A program made the translations under genes and the position numbers. DNA of 64,000 nucleotides from IDS-8 sp036381215 (GTDB lineage Bacteria; Pseudomonadota; Gammaproteobacteria; Steroidobacterales; Woeseiaceae), in assembly GCA_036381215.1 (NCBI GenBank), contig DASVDF010000004.1, positions 1 to 64,000 on the forward strand. The letters run 5' to 3'. A model generated the notes under the pieces. That model was not told the DNA's origin and searched no databases. It saw only the letters and a program-made list of their open reading frames with translations. Below are positions 52,777 through 60,236 of this stretch, piece by piece (the stretch's first letter is position 1; each line of letters begins with the position of its first letter).

Positions 52777-53621
52777 GCACGATTTTCGACTGGCACGCGG
52801 GCGATTCGCCGCTGCTCGTCAGCATCCCGCACGACGGGCGGGAAATCCCGGCGGAGATCGCGGCGCGCATGACGGACGCCGGCCGGGCGATACCCGATAC
52901 CGACTGGCACGTCAGGCGCCTGTACGATTTTGCGGCATCGCTCGGCGCGAGCGTGATCGCCGCGCGCTATTCGCGCTACGTGATCGATCTCAATCGCTCG
53001 CCGGAGGACGATGCGCTGTATCCGGGCCAGGTGTCCACGGGCTTGTGCCCGGCACAGACGTTCGCCGGCGAGCCCATCTACACTGGGGGCGGCGGCGTCG
53101 ACCCGCGCGAGCGAGCGGAGCGGGTGGCGCGCTACTGGCAGCCGTACCACGCGCAGATCGCCGTGCAGCTCGCGGAGCTGCGCCGGGAATTCGGCTATGC
53201 GCTCCTGTGGGATGCCCACTCGATCCGCGGCAGCGTGCCGCGGCTGTTCGAAGGCGAGCTCCCCGACCTGAACTTCGGCACGAACGACGGGGCGAGCTGC
53301 TGGCAAGCGGTCGAGCAGCGGCTCGCGGAAGCCGCACGCGCACTGCCATACTCGTGGGTGGTGAACGGCCGCTTCAAGGGCGGCTGGATCACGCGGCATT
53401 ACGGCCAGCCGGGGGACGGTGTCTGCGCCGTGCAGCTCGAGATCGCGCAGCGGGCTTACATGAACGAGGCGACGCTGGAGTACGACGCCGCGCGGGCGGA
53501 CGAACTCGCGCGGGCCATCAGGAAACTGCTCGCGGCATACCGCGCCGGTGCGACGCTCGGCGCGCCGGAAGAGCCGGAATCGGAATCGGAATCGGAGTCG
53601 GAACCGGAGGAGCTCGAATGA
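52773..53621 (+). CDS. hutG: N-formylglutamate deformylase
   Basis: Last step of the five-step route: N-formylglutamate to glutamate and formate. The 282-residue protein shows LLVSIPHDGREIP (metal site), DTDWHVRRLYDF, YSRYVIDLNRSPED, LLWDAHSIRGSVPRLFEG and GGWITRHYGQPGDGVCAVQL. Its C-terminus is unusual: a hexanucleotide repeat adds a Ser-Glu run (EPESESESESEPEELE) not part of the enzyme fold. The end overlaps the next (broken) gene by four bases. Confidence 0.95.
   Translation: MSTIFDWHAGDSPLLVSIPHDGREIPAEIAARMTDAGRAIPDTDWHVRRLYDFAASLGASVIAARYSRYVIDLNRSPEDDALYPGQVSTGLCPAQTFAGEPIYTGGGGVDPRERAERVARYWQPYHAQIAVQLAELRREFGYALLWDAHSIRGSVPRLFEGELPDLNFGTNDGASCWQAVEQRLAEAARALPYSWVVNGRFKGGWITRHYGQPGDGVCAVQLEIAQRAYMNEATLEYDAARADELARAIRKLLAAYRAGATLGAPEEPESESESESEPEELE
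53576..53605 (+). repeat. Hexanucleotide tandem repeat in hutG
   Basis: GGAATC x3 followed by GGAGTC and GGAACC, encoding alternating Ser and Glu at the C-terminus of HutG. Unit number could vary by slippage without frameshift because the unit is six bases. Confidence 0.85.
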
Positions 53622-54264
53622 AACGAAGCACCGGGAACCGCACGGCCGGGATGCACTCGCTGTATGCCGCCGATCCCGCGGCCGCGGACCGCAAGCTCTG
53701 GGGGCGCGAAGCGGATCCGGTGACGCGGCGCGGCTTCCTCAGGGGCAGCGGGCTGGCGGCCATGTCCGCGGCGCTGGGTGCCGCGATCCCGTTCGCCCGC
53801 TACCTGCCCGGGGGCCTGATCCCGGCCGCGCTCGCCGACACGTCCGAGCCGTTCGCGATCGAAGGCACCGGCGGGCTGATCGTGCTCAACGACCGGCCGC
53901 TCAACGCGGAGACGCCGGCGCACCTGCTGGACGACACCGTCACGCCCGCATCGCGGCTCTTCGTGCGCAACAACGGCATCCCGCCACCGGCCTCCTGCGC
54001 GCGCCCGGCTGGGAGCAGGTGCGCGCGAATTGCGGCGGCTGCCATTCCTGCCGCCTCGTGACGCAGCAGCGGGCCGACCGCCAGACCTGGCTGGACACGA
54101 TCCGCTGGATGCAGGCGACGCAGAATCTCCGGGAATTCGAGCCGGCCGTCGAGCAGGCGATCCTCGATTACCTCGCGACGAACTATCCGCCGCAAGCCGC
54201 GCGCCGCCGCGCGCCGATCCCGCCCTGGCTCATGCCGCCGGGAAACCGGGAAGCGTCCCCGTAG
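53618..54264 (+). pseudogene. Sulfite dehydrogenase remnant: SorA N-terminus joined to SorB-like cytochrome c
   Basis: The first 120 residues are the start of a Tat-exported SorA-type molybdopterin sulfite dehydrogenase (VTRRGFLRGSGLAAMSAALG, FAIEGTGGLIVLNDRPLNAE, SRLFVRNNGIPP). At about 53985-53995 the sequence jumps, in another frame, to the C-terminus of a cytochrome c subunit: RAPGWEQVRANCGGCHSC (heme motif CGGCH), RQTWLDTIRWMQATQNLREF. The Mo-cofactor domain and the N-terminus of the cytochrome are absent, roughly 1 kb if the family layout applies. The product cannot be an active enzyme. It overlaps hutG (ATGA) and its TAG stop lies in a degenerate REP. Confidence 0.8.
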
Positions 54265-54350
54265 GAGCCCTTTCGTCCGACCGTGCCGGCGCATACCCGC
54301 GAGCTCGGCAATGAAACGGCGGTCGTGCGTGATGTGCGTCCGCTTCAGGC
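54261..54350. repeat. Degenerate REP-like pair between SorAB remnant and DUF1697 gene
   Basis: The left copy begins CGTAGGAGCCCTTTCG (its TAG stops the upstream frame) and the right copy reads GGTCGTGCGTGATGTGCGTC then CGCT, the reverse orientation with many changes. The position between convergent genes is the same as for good pairs in the window. Confidence 0.45.
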
Positions 54351-54857
54351 CTTTGCGCACTTGGTGAGCGTGGCCCAGGTGCGGGTGGTCACGTCCTTGC
54401 CGAAGGTCTTCTCGATGAGGGCCATGAAGACCGGGCCGCGGGGGTTCGGGACGTAATCGGTGAAGACCTCGCGACCGGTCGAGGCAAGTATGCGCACGCC
54501 GTCACTCTCGATTGGCAATGGGAGCTTGCCGTGCGGTTTGCGCAGGAACGTTACCACCCGCTTGCCCCTCGCGGGCAGTGCATGGCGTGCGAACGGGTCG
54601 GATGCAATGAGCTCTTCGAGGGCGCGCGCGGGACGCACGAGCGTGGGGAAGCTGCGGCCGAGGTGCTCCTCCATCGCGCGGACCGCCTTCTGCACCAGGC
54701 CGTCCTCGGACATCGAGCGTGCATCGAACGCCACGTTGCCGCTCCCGAGCACGGTGCGCACGTTCCTGAAGCCGGCCGCTTCGAACGCGCGCTTCAGGTC
54801 GGCCATTTTCGCATTCATCGGGCTGACGCCGCGCAGCAGGGCAACGTAACGGGGCAT
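54345..54857 (-). CDS. DUF1697 family protein
   Basis: A 170-residue protein with the family start MPRYVALLRGVSP then MNAKMADLKRAFEAAGFRNV and VLGSGNVAFDA; the C-terminal half has DYVPNPRGPVFMALIEKTFG and KDVTTRTWATLTKCA. DUF1697 proteins are small cytosolic proteins of unknown function. The full usual length is present. Confidence 0.9.
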   Translation of the reverse strand: MPRYVALLRGVSPMNAKMADLKRAFEAAGFRNVRTVLGSGNVAFDARSMSEDGLVQKAVRAMEEHLGRSFPTLVRPARALEELIASDPFARHALPARGKRVVTFLRKPHGKLPLPIESDGVRILASTGREVFTDYVPNPRGPVFMALIEKTFGKDVTTRTWATLTKCAKA

Positions 54858-54935
54858 GCGTCCACTCCGCGAGTTGATGGTCTAGGCTCGTGATTGGCCA
54901 GGTTAGCGCAATGACCTTGCCTCGCTCGATCTCCT

Positions 54936-55424
54936 TTATCGCGAGCCCGAGGTCGCTGCCACGGGATTCTCGCGGGAGGTCTGCTGCCCGAGCTGCTGGG
55001 CGAGCCCGATGAGAATTCCTTCAGGGCCGCGGATGTAGCAGAGCCGGTAGACGCCTTCGTAGTCGACGATCTCGTCCACCACCGTCGCACCGAGCTTGCC
55101 GAGCCGGGCGAGGGTGTCGTCGAGATCGTCGACGGCGAACATGACGCGCAGGTATCCCAACGAGTTCACGGGGGCTGTGCGGTGATCGGAGGCGATGGCC
55201 GGGGCGTGAAAGCGCGAGAGCTCGAGGCGGCTGTCGCCGTCGGGCGTGCGCAGCATGGCAATCTCGACGCGCTGGTCCCGCACGCCGGTGACGCGGCCGG
55301 CCCATTCGCCTTCGATGGGCATGCGGCCTTCCAGGATAAGGCCGAGCTCGGTGAAGAACTCGATGGCGGCATCGAGGTTCTCGACCACGATACCGACGTT
55401 GTCCATGCGCTTGACGGTCATCAA
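54936..55424 (-). CDS. VOC-superfamily (glyoxalase-like) protein
   Basis: A 162-residue two-repeat VOC protein: MDNVGIVVENLDAAIEFFTE then LGLILEGRMPIEGEW, and VNSLGYLRVMFAVDDLDDTL then VYRLCYIRGPEGILIGLAQQ. Likely metal ligands are in the two VGIV and LGYL strands and Glu near GPEGI. The substrate is unknown. It overlaps the YCII-domain gene upstream by four bases, so they form an operon. Confidence 0.9.
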   Translation of the reverse strand: MMTVKRMDNVGIVVENLDAAIEFFTELGLILEGRMPIEGEWAGRVTGVRDQRVEIAMLRTPDGDSRLELSRFHAPAIASDHRTAPVNSLGYLRVMFAVDDLDDTLARLGKLGATVVDEIVDYEGVYRLCYIRGPEGILIGLAQQLGQQTSRENPVAATSGSR

Positions 55425-55762
55425 GACTCCGGGTCGAACTGAAAGACGCGCAGCTCCTGGTCACAGCGGCAGGCCTTCGCGATGCGTGCGGCCCACGCGA
55501 TCGCCTCCTCGCGCGAAGGTACCTCGAGCACGGTAAATCCACCGTCGAGCGGGGGCGCCCAGGGATAGCCGCCCTCGACGACCGCACCGTCGGCCGAAAC
55601 GAGCACGGGCCCCGTGTCTTCGTCGATGCCGCCGGCAAAGACATAAACGCCGGCAGCCTTCGCCTCGTCGATCACGGCATGCGAGTCGCGAACGACCGCC
55701 TCCCACTCGTCTTCGGGCACGGCCATCGCCGCGCTCGGAAAAGAGATCAGGTACTTGGCCAT
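55421..55762 (-). CDS. YCII-related domain protein
   Basis: A 113-residue ferredoxin-like protein of the YCII/DGPF group: MAKYLISFPSAAMAVPEDEW, DEAKAAGVYVFAGGIDEDTG, GFTVLEVPSREEAIAWAARI, then CRCDQELRVFQF. These are often encoded beside VOC proteins or sigma factors, as here. Function is unknown; an ancestral His-Asp dyad is not obvious. The stop overlaps the VOC gene start (ATGA). Confidence 0.88.
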   Translation of the reverse strand: MAKYLISFPSAAMAVPEDEWEAVVRDSHAVIDEAKAAGVYVFAGGIDEDTGPVLVSADGAVVEGGYPWAPPLDGGFTVLEVPSREEAIAWAARIAKACRCDQELRVFQFDPES

Positions 55763-56119
55763 GTCTGCTCCGCGCGCCAGGAACCAGGCGAGGGCGCCGC
55801 AAATTGAGTATTACGGTACCCCAGAAGACGACCTGAAACGACCGTTTCCGTGACTTATGCCGAAACAGCTGCTGCGCGTACCATAACGCTTCCCCCGGGT
55901 ACGCTTTTTGCTCGGGAGGCTACCCGATTTCGGGCCTCTCCGCGATCTCGGCAGCGCCAACGGGACAGACGCATCCCGGGAAGGCGAGGGGACAGGGGAG
56001 CGGTGCAAGCGCAAGCGCCCGACGGTCGCCCGGGCGGCCGCGGGGGTTTATCATGCCCGCGCGAAGCCACTCGCCCGGGGCCTGGCGCTCCGGCGCGCTC
56101 GAATCAGGGGACGTGGGTT
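55763..56119. other. 357-base intergenic stretch between divergent genes
   Basis: It separates the leftward YCII gene from the rightward YSC84 gene and must contain both promoters. A short inverted repeat, GAAACG-AC-CGTTTC (55835-55848), is visible; it could be an operator. No gene is supported. Confidence 0.5.
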
Positions 56120-56665
56120 ATGCAGACGACGAGAACCGTTCACTGGCTGCTGGCGGCGGCGCTGCTCCTGCCGCTCGTCACGTTCGCCGAGACGGCGGCG
56201 GAGCTCGACCAGGCCGTCAGCGAGACGCTCGATGCCTTCGAGGAGCAGGTCGACGGGGGCAAGGTGTTCCTCGACAATGCCGCCGGCTACCTCGTGTTTC
56301 CGCGCGTGATCAAGGTCGGGATCGCGATCGGCGGGGAAACCGGGGAGGGCGCGCTCATCAGCAAGGGGCAGACGCTCGGTTATTACCGGACCGTCGCCGG
56401 CTCCTTCGGGTTCCAGCTCGGGGCGCAGGCGAAATCCATCGTCATCGCGTTCATGACCCCGGAATCGCTCCAGCAGTTCAGGAACAGCGCGGGCTGGAAG
56501 GTCGGCGTCGACGGGTCGGTGGCACTGATCGACATCGGCGCGGGCCGATCGCTGGATACGACCAACATCAAGGATCCGGTCGTCGGCTTCGTGTTCGGTT
56601 CGAAGGGCCTCATGTACAACCTGACGCTCGAAGGCTCGAAGATCACGAAGATCGACAAGACCTGA
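56120..56665 (+). CDS. YSC84/SYLF-domain secreted lipid-binding protein
   Basis: A 181-residue exported protein with a signal peptide (1-23, LLAAALLLPLVTFA) and the SYLF domain: LDNAAGYLVFPRVIKVGIAI, GETGEGALISKG, YYRTVAGSFGFQLGAQAKSI and FMTPESLQQFRNSAGWKVGV. SYLF domains bind lipids, and bacterial homologues are probably periplasmic, outer-membrane-associated proteins. The ATG at 56120 is used because it places the signal peptide first. Confidence 0.92.
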   Translation: MQTTRTVHWLLAAALLLPLVTFAETAAELDQAVSETLDAFEEQVDGGKVFLDNAAGYLVFPRVIKVGIAIGGETGEGALISKGQTLGYYRTVAGSFGFQLGAQAKSIVIAFMTPESLQQFRNSAGWKVGVDGSVALIDIGAGRSLDTTNIKDPVVGFVFGSKGLMYNLTLEGSKITKIDKT

Positions 56666-56672
56666 CTCCGGC

Positions 56673-56727
56673 CGTAGGAGCGCGCATCGCGCGCGACCCG
56701 CATTCGCAGGAGCCGCATCGCGCGACC
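56673..56727. repeat. REP-like direct pair after the YSC84 gene
   Basis: A good copy at 56673-56698 followed seven bases later by a degenerate copy in the same orientation (GCAGGAGCCGCATCGCGCGA at 56706). This is the only direct-repeat arrangement in the window. Confidence 0.85.
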
Positions 56728-56744
56728 GGGAGAGGCGTCGAAAG

Positions 56745-57254
56745 ATGACCGAAGGCGAAGCGAAACCGAAGCGGCGAAGGGAATCTTTCGTCAAGCGCAC
56801 CGGCGACCGCGTCCGCGACGCGGCCGGGCTGGGCCGTCTCGCCTTCGAGCAGCCGCGCTCGCTCCCGGGAGAGCTCGGGCGCCGGTTCAAACGCTTCGTG
56901 CGCGCCCTGTTCCGCGCGCGCGGCGGCGGTTTGTACGCGTGCGGATTCGTCGTGACGTTTTTGTGGCTGGAGGCGACGACGTTCGTCGGCCAGGTGGCCT
57001 CGAGCAGCAGCCTGGCCGCCTTCCTGGCCGAGGAATTTTTCGAGTTCCTGTTCCGTTTCGCCGTGCAGTCGCTGGTGAACACCGTGCTCGCGTTCATCTG
57101 GCCGGTGTTCGTGATCGAGCTCTCGCCTGTTTACGGTACGGTCGCGCTCGGCGCGCTCTACCTGCTGTTCCCCCGGTTCATCCAGCCGCACATCGACCGC
57201 TGGCTGTTCGACGATGAAGAAGAAGGCGCGACCGGCGAAAGCCCGCAGGGCTGA
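56745..57254 (+). CDS. Small integral membrane protein, unknown
   Basis: A 169-residue protein with a basic N-terminus (PKRRRESFVKRTGDRVRDAA), then hydrophobic segments at about 62-80 (GLYACGFVVTFLWLEATTFV), 105-128 (VQSLVNTVLAFIWPVFVIEL) and 130-146, and an acidic C-terminus. It is not recognised as a named family. It overlaps the DUF488 gene by 41 bases, an unusually long overlap that supports both being translated. Confidence 0.7.
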   Translation: MTEGEAKPKRRRESFVKRTGDRVRDAAGLGRLAFEQPRSLPGELGRRFKRFVRALFRARGGGLYACGFVVTFLWLEATTFVGQVASSSSLAAFLAEEFFEFLFRFAVQSLVNTVLAFIWPVFVIELSPVYGTVALGALYLLFPRFIQPHIDRWLFDDEEEGATGESPQG

Positions 57255-57783
57255 AAAGCAGCCGGCCGTCATCTACACGGTCGGACATTCGACGCGCAGC
57301 TTCGATGAGCTGGTCGAGCTGCTGCGGGCGCATGGCGTCGAGCGGCTGGCGGACGTGCGCACCGTGCCGCGCTCGCGCACCAACCCGCAGTTCAACCGCG
57401 ACACCTTCGGTCCGGGGCTGCGCAACCGGCGTATCGCCTACCGGCACATGCAGGACCTCGGCGGCTTGCGGCGCGCGCGGCCGGATTCCGTCAACACGGG
57501 CTGGCGCAACGCATCGTTCCGCGGCTACGCCGATTACATGCAGACGGACGAGTTCAGGGCGGCGCTGGACGAGCTCGTTCGGCTCGCGGAGGAGAAGACC
57601 ACGGCGATCATGTGCGCCGAGGCGGTGCCCTGGCGCTGTCACCGCTCGATGATCGCGGACGCGCTCATCGTGCGCGGCTACGAGGTGCGCGACATCATGA
57701 CCACCGGCCCCGCGAAGCCGCGCAAGCTGAACCCGATGGCGCGGGTGCAGGGACTCAAGATCACGTATCCGCCCCCGCCGTAG
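57214..57783 (+). CDS. DUF488 family protein
   Basis: A 189-residue protein with the DUF488 hallmarks VIYTVGHSTRSFDELVELL, RLADVRTVPRSRTNPQFNRD, and the paired motif IMCAEAVPWRCHRSMIADAL whose Cys/His residues may bind metal or catalyse. The role is unknown; homologues have been linked to redox and DNA repair without firm proof. The TAG stop is part of a REP unit. Confidence 0.9.
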   Translation: MKKKARPAKARRAEKQPAVIYTVGHSTRSFDELVELLRAHGVERLADVRTVPRSRTNPQFNRDTFGPGLRNRRIAYRHMQDLGGLRRARPDSVNTGWRNASFRGYADYMQTDEFRAALDELVRLAEEKTTAIMCAEAVPWRCHRSMIADALIVRGYEVRDIMTTGPAKPRKLNPMARVQGLKITYPPPP

Positions 57784-57888
57784 GAGCGCGCATCGCGCGC
57801 GACTTCGATCGCAACGACGCCTCACGCTACAGCGAAAGGGGTCGAACCTGGTTCGACCCCTTTTCGCGCGCGATTGCGCGCTCCTACG
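57780..57888. repeat. REP pair enclosing a strong hairpin
   Basis: Unit 1 (57780-57803) carries the DUF488 stop and unit 2 (57864-57888, reverse) carries the stop of the sugar dehydrogenase remnant on the other strand. Between them a 16-base arm GCGAAAGGGGTCGAAC (57832-57847) pairs with 57851-57867. This is likely a bidirectional terminator. Confidence 0.9.
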
Positions 57889-58915
57889 GCGGGGGCGGCG
57901 CGACGCGCCAGATCACGTTGCCGACGTCGTCCGCCACCAGCAGTGCGCCGTCGCGTGCGACGGCAATGCCTACCGGGCGCCCGCGGGCTTCGCCTTCCCC
58001 GTTCACGAAGCCGTCGAGCACGACTTCGGGTTTGGCCGGCCGTCTTCGAAGCGCACGAAGATCACCTGGTAGCCGCTTCGCGGCTCGCGAGTCCACGAGC
58101 CGTGCTGGCCGACGAAAGCGCCGCCCCGGTAATGGGCGGGCAGCAGGTCGCCCGTGTAGAACACGAGTCCGAGCGAGGCCGTGTGCGCGCCGAGCGCGTA
58201 GTCCGGGACGATCGCCTGCCCGACGAGCTCGGGCCGCTGCGGCTCGACGCGCTCGTCGACGTGCGCGCCGTAATAGCTGTAGGGCCAACCGTAGAACCCG
58301 CCTTCACGCACCGCGGTCATGTAGTCCGGCACGAGATCGTTACCCAGCTCGTCGCGCTCGTTGACCGCCGTCCACAGGTCGCCGGTGACCGGTTGCCAGT
58401 CGAGACCGTTGGGGTTGCGCAGGCCGGAAGCGAACACGCGCGTGCGGCCGGTCTGCCGATCGATCTCCAGAATGGCCGCGCGGTTCCTTTCGGCGTCCAT
58501 GCCGTTCTCCGCGACGTTGCTGTTCGAGCCGACGGTGACGTAGAGGCGCGAGCCGTCCGGGCTCGCGATCACGTTCTTCGTCCAGTGATGGTTGATCGAG
58601 CCGGCCGGCAGCGGGGCGACTTCCGTACCTGGCGCGGCGATGCGCGTGTCGCCGCTCGCGTATGGAAAGCGCACGAGGGCATCGGTGTTCGCCACGTAAA
58701 AGTCGCCGCCGACCAGCACCATACCGAACGGAGAGCTCAGGTTCTCGAGGAAGGTCGACCGCGATGTGGACGGTTGGGATGAGCGAGGGGTCGGGCTCGG
58801 GGAGCACGGGTTCCGTGCCCATGCCGGCTTCGATCGGCAGCGTCGTCGTTTCGCCGCAGGCGGCGAACAGGCCGGCGGCCAGCAGCGCGGAAAACGGCTT
58901 CGCGGGACGATGCAT
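57884..58915 (-). pseudogene. Sorbosone-type PQQ sugar dehydrogenase with deletion and frameshift
   Basis: The lipoprotein start (MHRPAKPFSALLAAGLFAAC, lipobox LFAAC) runs to SLIPTVHIAV, then near 58755 the frame changes to TFLENLSSPFGMVLVGGDFY. The family normally has about 90 residues between these points, here missing. The beta-propeller continues through GSINHHWTKNVIASPDGSRL, RNPNGLDWQPVTGDLWTAVN and FVGQHGSWTREPRSGYQVIF, then near 58035 a one-base shift is needed to reach KPEVVLDGFVNGEGEARGRP and the end. With two breaks, a functional enzyme is not expected from this sequence. ATG 58915 with GGAGGA upstream is the start. Confidence 0.8.
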
Positions 58916-58985
58916 CGGCATTCCTCCGCTCATCGTGGTCGGCTGTCCCGTCTCCCGCCGCGCCAGCCTAGCACGCGGACGGCGG

Positions 58986-59687
58986 TCAGGGATGACCCGT
59001 ATCGAGACGGCGGCGCTCGGGGACGACTTCCTTTTCGTAGAGGCGTTCGAAATGGGCGGCGAGGCCCTCGCCGTGGCCCGCCTGCCGCTCGAGGTGCTCC
59101 TCGAAGCTGTCGCCGGTCTGCATGACCTGGCGATAGAGCGCGCTGCTCCCCTCGGCGGCTTCGGGCAAGGCGCCGACGTTTGCCTCCAGGAAATCCCGCG
59201 TCGCGCGTAGCGCGCCAAACTCTTCCTCGAGCGAGCTCCGGACGTACTCCGATTTATCGATCTCGCCGCGCACTGCGGCACGGTAGATCTCCGCGAAACG
59301 GCCGCTCCGCCGCACGTTGTGCAGCTCGAACACCAGGCCCGCGAGCTGATCCCAGCCGGACGCCCGCGAGCTCACGCGGATCACCGCCGTGCCGAGCGGT
59401 GCCGCACCGCCGCGCGACGGGTACTCGTGCTCCGCCGCCCGGCCGGACACCGGTTCCGCCGGGTCCCACAGCGGCGCGGGGGACTTGCGCTCGAGCTCCG
59501 CGATCAGCCATTGCCTGAGCTCGTCGCGACCGCGCAGCACCGCGGAGAGCTGCGGGCGATCTTTCAGGATCACGCCGAGCTGCACGTCGCCGCTTGCCAC
59601 GATGTCTTCCGCCTGGGCGTGCGCGACCTGAACGGCGCCCCCGAGCAGGATCAGTCCGACGAGCAGCGACTCCCGCAAGCTGCGCAT
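58986..59687 (-). CDS. Secreted hypothetical protein
   Basis: A 233-residue protein with a signal peptide (1-25, LLVGLILLGGAVQVAHA). The mature part is mainly helical and charged (VILKDRPQLSAVLRGRDELR, LFELHNV-like LVFELHNVRRSGRFAEIYRA, SSLEEEFGALRATRDFLEA). No family is recognised and no catalytic motif is evident. It starts three bases after the small membrane protein gene, so it belongs to the same leftward operon. Confidence 0.65.
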   Translation of the reverse strand: MRSLRESLLVGLILLGGAVQVAHAQAEDIVASGDVQLGVILKDRPQLSAVLRGRDELRQWLIAELERKSPAPLWDPAEPVSGRAAEHEYPSRGGAAPLGTAVIRVSSRASGWDQLAGLVFELHNVRRSGRFAEIYRAAVRGEIDKSEYVRSSLEEEFGALRATRDFLEANVGALPEAAEGSSALYRQVMQTGDSFEEHLERQAGHGEGLAAHFERLYEKEVVPERRRLDTGHP

Positions 59688-59690
59688 TGC

Positions 59691-59873
59691 TCAGAAGAAC
59701 GCGATGAGAGCGAAACTGAGCGCACCGTAGATGACGATGACGCTCCAGAAATACCGGGGTCGCTCGTCGCGCATGACCACGCGGGCCCACGGCCCCGATT
59801 TGGCGACCACCTTGCCGGCGGCGACGGAATAGAGCACGTAGGTTGAAAGAAACACGCCCAGCAGCTTGAACAA
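59691..59873 (-). CDS. Small two-helix membrane protein with TTG start
   Basis: A 60-residue protein (start MFKLLGVFLSTYVLYSVAAG) with two hydrophobic segments (3-20 and 43-60) separated by a basic loop (KVVAKSGPWARVVMRDERPR). No ATG is available; TTG at 59873 is supported by a GGAGGA Shine-Dalgarno sequence at 59880-59885, six bases away. Function unknown. Confidence 0.65.
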   Translation of the reverse strand: MFKLLGVFLSTYVLYSVAAGKVVAKSGPWARVVMRDERPRYFWSVIVIYGALSFALIAFF

Positions 59874-59929
59874 GGCGGTTCCTCCGCGCCGTGTGCATGC
59901 CCGGAGTGTACGGCACGCCTGTGTGCCCG

Positions 59930-60229
59930 TCACTTCACGCGCCGCGCCTTTTGCTTCGTCTCCAGCGGTGCAAAGCGGGCTTTGAGATAGCCCAGTGATC
60001 CGACCGGAAACGGCAACCACAACAGCGCTGCGTACAGTCCCGATTGCATGAACACCATGAGCGTCGTCAGCGACGTGACGGCGCAGATCAGGACGGTGCA
60101 GCCGAGGGAGGCCGCCCAATGCGTGCCGATCAGGGCACCGCAATGCGGGCAATAGCAGTCCGACAGGAGCAGGTCCGCCGGCCGGATCGACCGGGCAGCG
60201 CAGTTGGGACATTCCCTGACAATTGTCAC
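59930..60229 (-). CDS. Small zinc-ribbon membrane protein
   Basis: A 99-residue protein with an N-terminal zinc ribbon (ECPNCAARSI, then CYCPHCGALIG: two CxxC pairs) and two hydrophobic segments (about 39-58 and 62-80, then a basic tail KARFAPLETKQKARRVK). It resembles the many short DUF983-like or zinc-ribbon membrane proteins, without a confident match. It starts seven bases after the end of the damaged gene upstream. Confidence 0.7.
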   Translation of the reverse strand: MTIVRECPNCAARSIRPADLLLSDCYCPHCGALIGTHWAASLGCTVLICAVTSLTTLMVFMQSGLYAALLWLPFPVGSLGYLKARFAPLETKQKARRVK

Positions 60230-60236
60230 CAGGCCC

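Noticed and set aside
17062..57888. Repeated palindromes as a CRISPR array
   Set aside because: Units are scattered singly or as inverted pairs across 40 kb, not as regularly spaced direct repeats, and no cas genes are present.
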